Assembly (NCBI GenBank): GCA_019426215.1
Contig: CM033406.1
Coordinates: forward strand, 2,309,001-2,373,000
Reading direction: 5' to 3'
Origin: Buddleja alternifolia
Taxonomy: Eukaryota; Streptophyta; Magnoliopsida; Lamiales; Scrophulariaceae
Length of the DNA stretch: 64,000 bases
Shown: positions 56,079 through 64,000 of the stretch, one piece after another
Numbering within the stretch: the stretch's first letter is position 1
Layout of the letters: every line of letters starts with the position of its first letter
Translations under genes and position numbers: made by a program
The notes under the pieces: model-generated
The model's database searches: none
Told to the model about the DNA's origin: nothing
Seen by the model: the letters and a program-made list of their open reading frames with translations, nothing else

Positions 56079-58819
56079 TGTCACGCCCCCAAATTTAGTC
56101 CCTAAAGGGCCAAAATCTGAAAGCGTGAGTCTATCAAAACAACAATTCAATAACTTCTAGTAGGTTCCCAACTCTAACACCGTTAACCAGATAACTCATG
56201 ATCCTCCGAGCCAGCCCCACCGCTCAAGTTACCTCTAACTGGAAGGAAGTAGTAAAATACGTAAGCAAAGGTTTAGTGAGCACCACTGTACGTGTGAAAG
56301 GTGCTTAAAATAGTTTTTAGACCCAAAAATGATAAAGTAATGAGATGAAGTCAATAATAGTTTCAATTTTTCAAAGGTTCAATAAAAACGCGAGTAAGAA
56401 TGGCATTTGCGTTAAAGCAATAGCTGGTATGACACCAAGCTCTTAGTATATGCACGATAAAGTTTTGTTCAAGATCATTTAAAATATGTGTGAAAAATGA
56501 TTTTACGTTTAAAGTGGAAATGAGTGACATGATACTCAAGTTTCAAAACATGTATTTCAATAGCAAGCATTTCAATGCAAGGAACATGTACAAGGCACGC
56601 TTAAGCAGGAGGGGGCCATGTTAGCAATACCATTGCGTCCGATGAGTAGCCCACGACACTTTGGGTCCCGCTGCTTCTTCCTTATCACCCCTAAACAAGC
56701 GGCTTAAAAGCCATCACCTTATACCTCCCCACGAAGGCTCGCGATGCCTGATTGGTCATATCCAGAGTATGCCACACGATCTAGTACCCACTCACCCTTG
56801 GAACACTCCGTCTTTAGGTGTTGGGATTTGGCCGTGGATAGCGGGAACCGTTTAAAACCGCAAGCCCATGCTTGACCAGCCGAACCCTGCCCTATCCATG
56901 CCCGACACTTGGGCCCAAAAATTAACCACGTAATATGCACACGTATCACTTGAATTTAGTCACGATGTATGATCACGATTGATGCAATAGTAGCCTTTCA
57001 GCTCACGATAGAACATTCTTGAATCACTTAGTTTTCAAGATACTTGCCAAAGAAATATTTTCATTGAAATCGTTTTCACAAAACATGCCTTTGAAATTAT
57101 TCATGCAGTTAACATTTAGCACCATGAAATGGTGAATGCAAATGAGTTCATGATTTGCTTATGAAAGTGTTGAAACTCATTTTCAGGTGAAGTATTGAAA
57201 GCATGATGAAAGTATATACATATATATACGACGTGATAAAATTTCCTTCCAGTTTTGAAAGACATATAACTATAATTTTGAGAGGCAACTCACAGTACAC
57301 TTCCAAGTAATTCCGCGTTGCATGCGAGGGATTCTCCAAGACTACCTGCTAACCAAGAATCACATCAGAATCTTATTCTCTAGTACTTGATCTTAATAAC
57401 CTAACCTACCTCAACCACCCCGAACAAGGCTAAACCGGCTTGGTTGTAGGCCACGAGACAAATATTCATAGTACAAGAAGTTTTGATTCACGCTTGAGAG
57501 ACTCGTGGTATACAAAAGGAGACGAATAAACATTGAATATCTCAACAAGGTCCGACTTGGCAATTTGTAGTGTGAGAATTGTATCAAATCATAGAAAGCT
57601 TGAAATTATTTGAAACTTTTTTAAAAATGTACTCAACATACAAATGACCATAAAGGAAAATTATAGTATTATTTTTAGTTAGATACCACCACTTTCTATG
57701 TTTGAACATTTTGTTTTGCTGTACAGTATAGTTAGTTTGGGCAGTCCCCTTCAATGAATTTTTTTAAATTATGTAGAACTAGAAAGGCTGTAAATTTTGG
57801 ATATCCTACTCATCACCCGTCCGTCGATGTTCAGTAAAAGTTTCAAACAAAATGAAAATGTTTAAGTTTGCGGTTTTAGGGGGCGAACTGGACTTCCCCG
57901 AAACTGAAAACATCCTGGCACTATAAGTTTCCAGATTTTCGGAAAATTCATCTTAACTTCAAAATTTATAACATTTAACATTCATATTATACACATAAGT
58001 AAAAGTTTCCTGAAAAAGTTTCAAGAAATAATATGTTCGTTTTCCCCTTCAAATGATTTCGAAAACACATATCAGCAAATTTGTGGTGTTAAAATCAAAC
58101 AACCGATTCTCCTCTTAGACATTTCAACAAACAATAGATAAGCTGCTCACACCACCCTCATATATACAATTACACAAAATACCAACAATATAATATGCTC
58201 ATTAATCAAATCATTCACTTTACTTAAGCATGCAATCACCTATCTTAAAACAACACACCTTTGAAACTCAAAGTTTAATTTCAACTCACTTTATAATCCA
58301 AGATTAATACTCAATAACCATATGACATCTGCCAATAGAGTACTTGAAATCATGGGTAATGAGTTAAACTATCTAATTAATAAGTAATTAACTAGAAAAC
58401 TTGATGAGGGAAAGAAAAATGAAAGGATGAAAAGGAACGTACCTGTTCTCCCAAAAATGAAGAGGGGTTTATTTTAATTTTTTAGTTCTATATATATATA
58501 TATATATACACACACAAGCTGTCTTATATATATATATATATATATATATGCATGAGGTGGCAGGTGTCATTAGCAAATTTTTGGGTGAAGGGTAGAGCAT
58601 CACGTGTACTCCTCATTCCTTCAACTCCTTTTCTATTTTTTTTTCTGAATTATAATCTAGTCACTAAACTTTTAGGAATTTATGATTTAGCATCAAAACT
58701 TTCTGGAATTTGCAATGTAGTTTGGAATTTAATGTATTTCCTTCAATCACATAGTAACATACTCACCAGATGGTCTTTCGCATCAAATAACCAAAGGTGT
58801 GAAAATATGGGGCGTCATA
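56079..58819 (-). repeat. LARD-like element, 5' LTR
   Basis: 2.74 kb, same ends as the other LTR (TGTCACG ... GCGTCATA). It lacks the 67-bp block and has TA runs of different length at about 58490-58548. Confidence 0.92.
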
Positions 58820-58824
58820 CCCAG

Positions 58825-60698
58825 ATTTACAATAAACACAAAAAATAAAAATCCATTATAAAAACCCTAAAAAACGCAGATTTAGGAACACATAATTGCA
58901 TGTTTCAAAAACACATAATATGCATATCAAAAATCACATAAACATGATCAAATATGCAAATCAGATATTGGCTCTAATACTACTGTTGGGTTTCGCGAAA
59001 AATTGAATAAACGCAGCGGAAGTTTTAAATTTTTTAACCCAAAGTAATTTCTCCATTTGCATATATGAATCAATTAAATCGCATAACGAATAACTACTTA
59101 CCTGTTGAAGCAAAGCGGTAGGAGAATCCGATTCCTCCTCTAAATTTCGAGTTGATGAAGTGTTGTATTCTTCAATCCTCGTGTGATCTACTCTTCTTGA
59201 ATTTCTTGAAGTTTGATCCAAACAACGAACGCATGTTGTCTCTAAATTATCACGCAGGGATTGGTTGACGATTTTTTTTCACTTTTTCCTATAGAGGCCG
59301 ACGGCGAGAGGCTATAGAGAGGGGAAGAGTTTTTCTTTTTTTCTTTTCTAGGAGAGTTATGTTTTCATTTTCCTTGTTTTAGGTCAAAGAGTCCTTTTAT
59401 ATTCTCATGACTTATTGACCAAGACAAACAAAAGAGACCTTTGTTGTGCATCGTTATGGATGCCCAACTAGCCCTAATGGGCTTCCTCATGGACGCCCAT
59501 CCCAGGCTCGGGGATTCTTTTGTTTTAATTAATTATCTATTTAATGAATAATTTATTATATCCAATAAATTAATTAATTAATTAATTAGATAAATTAATT
59601 CATTAATTTATTTCCATAGAAAATTAATTAATAATTAATCTCATCTTTATAATTAATTATTTCGTCTAATGATTAATTTATTATTTAATTTATCCAATAA
59701 ATTAATTCTCCTAGAAGAAAATAGAAAATCCTTTTTCATTTTTCTTTATCAATCCTCTAGCGCGACTCAGGTTCATTTCATTTGGCAATGAGAGGAAACC
59801 AAAGGAAGTGGGTAACACCTAGCCAGTCACGTGGCCCACTTCGTAGACCAAACAAAATAGAATGATTGAATCATTCCACAACCTTCCAATCGTAAATACT
59901 GTATAAATATAAACCTTTTGTTCATGTGCCTCAATCAAGTGAGAGTCATGGTTATGCCAAATTCACTGAACTTGACTATATGTATTAATTATAATAATAG
60001 GAGATCATTGAGATCGAATTAGTGCCTCGCACAATCGTCTCTTTTTGTTTTGGCCAAAGACTTTGATCTTTATTAATCTATAATCACATAGGGTACTTTC
60101 TCATTCACTTATGAGAGAACAAATCTCATATTAGATATCAGCTAAGACAACCACTTGCCCATCAAGCCACATTTCGAGATCGACCCCACAAACGGGTAAA
60201 TTGGGTCTAACTACTCTAGTGAAATACTTTGACGTCACAAGTGCATCTTCAGCCTGATACTTCAGGTCAAAGGTTCACTTATACCTATTATGCATAACCA
60301 ATTCTGTCACTGACAGTGACAGAGTGAAAACCTATGTGACAGAACCGATGCGAGTCTTGTTCAAGCAAATCTGTTCCACTGGTGTGTCTACAGTCTTAAG
60401 CTCCCACCATCACATGGTGTTCGACTGGCACTCCCATGTCAGAGCTAAGATTGTACAAGTGTTATAAGTCTTTATTTGTCCAATAAAGACTTCATATTAT
60501 TTGCAAACGAGTTTAAGTAACCAAGATCTATCTCTCTATTGCCAATCTTCCTATCCCATAGGAAGTAGAGGGATTGCACTGAAAACATGGACAAAACCTT
60601 TTACAACTTATAGATGGAGATACGATTTAAGTGAAAACCAAATAATGTCTTTTATTATAAATAACAAATAAGTTCATTACCAGAAAGATGCCCTATCA
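58825..60698 (-). mobile_element. Copia element C: leader end, primer site and 5' LTR
   Basis: 58825-58970 resembles the leader of copia element 1 next to its primer site. The degenerate primer site (GCTCTAATACTA on the plus strand, 58971-58982, two changes) is followed by an LTR starting TGTTGGGTTTCGCG at 58984 with the GCAGCGGAAG motif at about 59013. The LTR probably ends CCCTATCA near 60698. It contains a TATA box, a very AT-rich part (59520-59720) and the block shared with 41145-41450. No gag-pol of this element is visible. Confidence 0.7.
59393..59404 (-). promoter_or_regulatory. TATA box, copia element C LTR
   Basis: The minus strand reads GAATATAAAAGG, about 410 bases from the primer-site end of the LTR. 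Confidence 0.45.
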
Positions 60699-61744
60699 TT
60701 CTATCCTCTATGGCATCTGAGGACATAATCCTAACTGCTTCTACTCCTCAGTGGTTTGAGAAGATGGACACTAGAAGTATCGGTTCCTTAATTACATGAA
60801 TACTCTCCCGAGATCTCCATGAGTACCCATCTAAACTAATTCTCGTCACTCCCATGATCAAAAACTAATTTAGATGAATCCATTAAGTTTTATGAATATT
60901 GTTTAACTAGTCTCATGCAAAATTACCGATATCCCTATTAAGCAATTTACACATGTCTATTAATTCTGAACCGATAAACTAATTCACCTCCTGGTACTTC
61001 TTAATTCATCTTAAATCATGCAATTGGTGATCAAGCAATTACAAGCATTAAACACTCTTTAACAGATAAACAAAGCAAGAATCAAACCCATAAATTATCA
61101 ATAATCCAAATTAATACGCAAGATTACATCTTAAACCCTAGAAAATAATTTAGCTATGCATATTTAGAGAAAAATAAGAAATAAATTGCATTAACATAAA
61201 AATACTCATGTTCAACAATGGAGGAATAGAGAAATACAACTTTAGAAGATGAAAGCTTCAAAATCCAATAAATCTTCTCTAAGTCTTCATTTCTTTTTTG
61301 TCTAAGTCTTCTAACTCAAGAATATGACTCTCCCCTCCATCTAGCCTCTAAAAAACGTTTTTATATTTATTTCCTAACATAGAAGGAGTCTTAGATACAA
61401 AAATAGGCTCATCCAATTCATAAAATTGGCCCATACAAATTATAAAAATCTGCAGCTGCACAACGGTGCGGAATTTTTCCTCTTAATTTTCTTCAAGCAA
61501 AATTTCTCGTGTGGCCTCTCTATTGCATTTCTTCACGTCCTCTTGGTTAGCCTTCATTATTCTCGCAAGAAACACTCCTTCAACTCATCAACACAATCGC
61601 TTTTATATCTACAAAAGCATCGAAACGACTTAGAAATCAAAATATGTAAATTAGGCTAAAAATAACTGAAAAAAGTAACTACAAAGCATAAAACAGAGAT
61701 AAATGTGAGGTAAAACATGATAAAAATATGTAAAATATGAGACC
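60699..61744. other. Unassigned 1-kb stretch
   Basis: No supported gene and no clear terminal repeats. The right end (GTAAAATATGAGACCTAACA) looks like an LTR end, so it may be a solo or truncated LTR of a family with no other copy here. A 77-codon open stretch at 61426-61659 shows no known motif and is probably chance. Confidence 0.4.
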
Positions 61745-63123
61745 TAACAACTTAAACTAGAGTTTGCAAGTCAACGAGTCTTAATTGGGCATTAAGTCCA
61801 GACTTGTATGACGCAAGCTTTGACAAGGAGTATTAGTCGGTCACTTTAGACGGTGGGAGCTTAGTCATAGATATGTCAATGATATTGATATATTTGAACA
61901 TGGCTCGCCGTAATTCGATCACATGGGTAATGACTCTTGGATCCTCAATGATTGAATTACTGGTAGTGGTAGTGTGCGTGAGGCTTAAACCTGAGGAATC
62001 ACGAAGGTTGGACTTGTGACACTGAACGAGTTATTAGATTAGTTAGATCCATTTCACCCTTTGGTGGGATCAACCTCGAAGTGCCGTTTAGAAGGACAAG
62101 TGGCAATTATTCGGTGATTGCCAATAGGGGATTCACTGTCTCGGGTAGTAACTAGTTAACGTCCTGCGTGATCGTAGGTAAATGAAATTATAAGTCTTTG
62201 GCCAAAGCAGGAGAATTAACTTATGTATAGTACGTAAGGGTATTTCAGTAATTTCACCTTACTATGACTCCCTAAAGCACAACATCGAGTCCTATGAGTT
62301 TGACATATTCCATGACTCTCGCTCGATCGGGATGCTATAGTGAAGGGCTTATACTCACACGGTATCTGTGACCTAAAGGTTCATATTGTTCTATTCATTT
62401 CAATTGGGTTTCGATGTGAGTCCACGTGATTGGCTTAGTGACACTAAATACCAATTGAAACGAACCTAGAGAGTCGCACTTAAAAAGAACTGAGCGAAGA
62501 GGATTCTTTCGTTGTCTAATACATAAATTAGGTAATGTGCTATTTGATGAGCAAATTAATTTATTTCATTAATTGGATTAATGGAAATAAATAAATAATA
62601 AATAATTAGATGTATTTATTATGAAAATATTAATTTATATGATTAATTAAATTAATTACAGTAAATAAATAGACTTATTTATTATACTGATCATTTATTA
62701 AATAATTAAATTATTTAATTTGGAAGAATATTAATAGGTATTATATTTTAATTGGATTAAAATATATTGGACTTAATTAATAATTGGACTAAGTTGAAAG
62801 TCAACTTAGCCCAATGAGGATGATGATAGGCGTGTGACAGACGATTTGGAGGAGTTGGATGGGCTCAAGGAATTAGTTAATTCTAAACCCACCACTCCTT
62901 ATAAATACCTAACATTGGTTCAGTCAAAACCTAACTCTCACATTAGACTTGAAATTAAAGAAAGAAGAGAAAATTTTATCTCCTCCCCTTGGATAAGCCA
63001 TCGGCCATAGTGGTCATAAAGGTGGTGGATTTTTCTTCAAAGCTTGTTCCTGCGTGATATCTAGAGGCAGAGGTTTAGAATTGCAGCTACCCAGAAAATC
63101 AAGACTTTCATCAAATCAAAAGG
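61745..63123 (+). repeat. Copia-type LTR-like sequence, plus orientation
   Basis: No gene. Blocks such as GGTGGGAGCTTAG (61853) are the reverse of sequence in the copia C LTR (about 60400). The end region (CCTGCGTGATATCTAGAGGCAGAGG, here split as CCTGCGTGATATC and TAGAGGCAGAGG) matches the fragment at 34165-34741, so this is a copia LTR read the other way. A very AT-rich part spans 62560-62780. Its boundaries and partner LTR are not visible; the Tourist-like MITE interrupts or ends it. Confidence 0.55.
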
Positions 63124-63540
63124 TTAGGCTTTGTATGGTTAGGTTTTTTGAGTTGCATTTTCATTTTCTGGATCACCAGAAAATGAAAATGCACACTCCA
63201 AGGTAAATTATACAGAAAATACTCAAATTTTAAATCTTACTATACATTCTCCTATAACTACTCATTCTTTCATTAATTCAATTACTTCATTCTCTCTCTT
63301 CATTAATTACATAATTCAACCATCCTACATATTTTCTTTCTTACTTTATCATAAATAAAATATTATTCTAATTTCTTCTCCTATCAACTTTATATCACAT
63401 CTACACAATTTCCAAACATTTCTCAAAAACACATCCAAACAAACAAAAAAAATTAATATTTTTACACGAATTTCTATAATACACATCCTCTTATAAAAAC
63501 TCAAAACTCATTTTCAAAAACACAATCATACAGAGCCTTA
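63124..63540. mobile_element. Tourist-like (PIF/Harbinger-type) MITE with TTA duplication
   Basis: The element 63127-63537 (411 bp) starts GGCTTTGTATGGTT and ends AATCATACAGAGCC, imperfect inverted repeats, and is flanked by TTA on both sides. TTA/TAA duplications and GGCTTGTTTGGTT-like ends are usual for Tourist MITEs. The interior is AT-rich and noncoding, with a perfect 18-bp hairpin near the left end. Confidence 0.75.
63154..63193. repeat. Perfect 18-bp inverted repeat with 4-base loop
   Basis: TGCATTTTCATTTTCTGG (63154-63171), loop ATCA, then the exact reverse complement (63176-63193). It lies inside the Tourist-like MITE, 27 bases from its left end. Confidence 0.95.
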
Positions 63541-63648
63541 GTAAAAAGATGAAATTAGGTTTCATCTATTCTTGTTATTTTCAAAATTTACATGAAAAAA
63601 TTATTAAAACCCAAAAGTGATCCAATTGTGAATCCAGATATGTTTTTC

Positions 63649-64000
63649 TCATTTTCGCTGCTCATGAATACAGAATTCACAACACACCCCATGTCTCATG
63701 GGTAGGAAACCTTTCTTAGAGTCTTCCATCCTAAATCTCTCTAGGACCTTCTCTAAGTAAAAGGCTTGGAAAAGTCTTATCATTCTATTCGTTCTATCTC
63801 TATAGATACGAATCCCTAAAATATAGGTCACTTCTCCCAAGTCTTTCATGGAGAATGTACTCGAAAGCTACGCTTTGACTGAAGTCAAGATTTCTACGTC
63901 ATTTCCTATAAGTAGAATGTTATCTACGTATAAAATTCAGAAAGTGATCTTGCTCCCACTAACCTTCTTTTAAACACATGGCTCATCTTCGTTTTAGATA
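63649..64000 (-). pseudogene. pol: Copia element D reverse-transcriptase fragment (cut by window end)
   Basis: The minus strand reads from the window edge: a segment like EPCVYKR, then after a shift VSGSKI, then the catalytic box as YVDN (63930-63919) instead of YVDD, and MKDLGEVTYILGIRIYRD. Stops at about 63935 and 63866 interrupt it. It loses similarity after LPMRHGV near 63700. The wording is like copia element 1 but it is a different copy. The rest of the element lies beyond the window. Confidence 0.85.

Larger units (their letters stand above)
49302..58819 (-). mobile_element. Noncoding LTR element with Tekay-like LTRs (LARD-like)
   Basis: 9.5 kb with LTRs 49302-52111 and 56079-58819, near-identical by eye apart from a 67-bp indel, and CCCAG on both outer sides (49297-49301 and 58820-58824). 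A primer site beside the right LTR and a polypurine tract beside the left fix the minus orientation. The 3.95-kb interior has no recognisable gag or pol. LTR ends (GTGACA, CGCCCC) resemble those of the Tekay-like element. Large noncoding LTR elements are called LARDs and depend on proteins from relatives. Confidence 0.9.

Noticed and set aside
61426..61659. 77-codon open frame considered as a small host gene
   Set aside because: Hydrophobic and Cys/Ser-containing but without signal, motif or splice context; lies in unassigned repeat-like sequence.
1..64000. Search for host genes, resistance genes, rRNA or tRNA genes and centromeric satellite
   Set aside because: Every coding similarity I recognised belongs to a retroelement polyprotein; no tandem satellite or RNA gene was seen.

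Overview
The window is plant nuclear DNA made almost entirely of transposable elements. I found no host gene, rRNA or tRNA gene. The families (Ty3/gypsy Tekay-like, Athila-like and Tat-like; Ty1/copia SIRE-like and other copia; Mutator-like and Tourist-like MITEs) and the AT-rich composition indicate an angiosperm, most likely a eudicot with a large repeat fraction, in a gene-poor or pericentromeric block. Lineage names come from recognised protein motifs and primer-binding sites, not from a database search.

Left half (1-34164). This can be read as one Tekay-like locus carrying a stack of later insertions. A Tat-like element (minus strand; 5' LTR 22446-23012, gag and protease 22352-19703) sits inside the Tekay internal region. 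A copia element (minus strand; 3' LTR ending at 1448, gag-pol 5338-1463, 5' LTR starting at 7118) interrupts the Tat element after its protease. An Athila-like element (minus strand, 9214-19655) lies within the copia 5' LTR, flanked by the 5-bp duplication GTCGG. To the right come the Tekay pol (23397-26430, plus strand, gag and protease missing) and a long Tekay LTR (26470-32279). That LTR is itself split by a foldback MITE (28392-31187), which holds an Athila-related solo LTR (28554-30951, duplication TTTAT), which holds a long-TIR Mutator-like MITE (29111-29877). After the LTR comes a second Tekay primer-binding site and leader (32283-32774), a second Tat LTR with polypurine tract (32775-33360) and a partial Tekay LTR (33421-34164). 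The outer flanks of the two Tat LTRs carry the same 5-bp duplication (ATATG) but in circularly permuted order, which points to an LTR-LTR tandem duplication or a circle-derived rearrangement.

Middle (34165-47637). A copia LTR fragment is followed by two decayed, 3'-truncated SIRE-like elements in the same minus orientation (34735-41144 and 43041-47247). Between them lies a fragment of another copia element (41145-43040) that has lost its reverse transcriptase. A short Athila-related LTR end follows.

Right part (47638-64000). A complete LTR element without visible coding capacity (49302-58819, duplication CCCAG) has Tekay-like LTR ends and a noncanonical TA...CA LTR. It sits in the leader of a further copia element whose 5' LTR starts at 58984. 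After an unassigned 1-kb stretch come a plus-oriented copia-type LTR (about 61745-63123), a Tourist-like MITE (63127-63537, duplication TTA) and a minus-strand copia reverse-transcriptase fragment running off the window end.

Every recognisable coding region is broken by stops or frameshifts, so none appears autonomous. The content is best read as a record of insertion, LTR recombination and decay.
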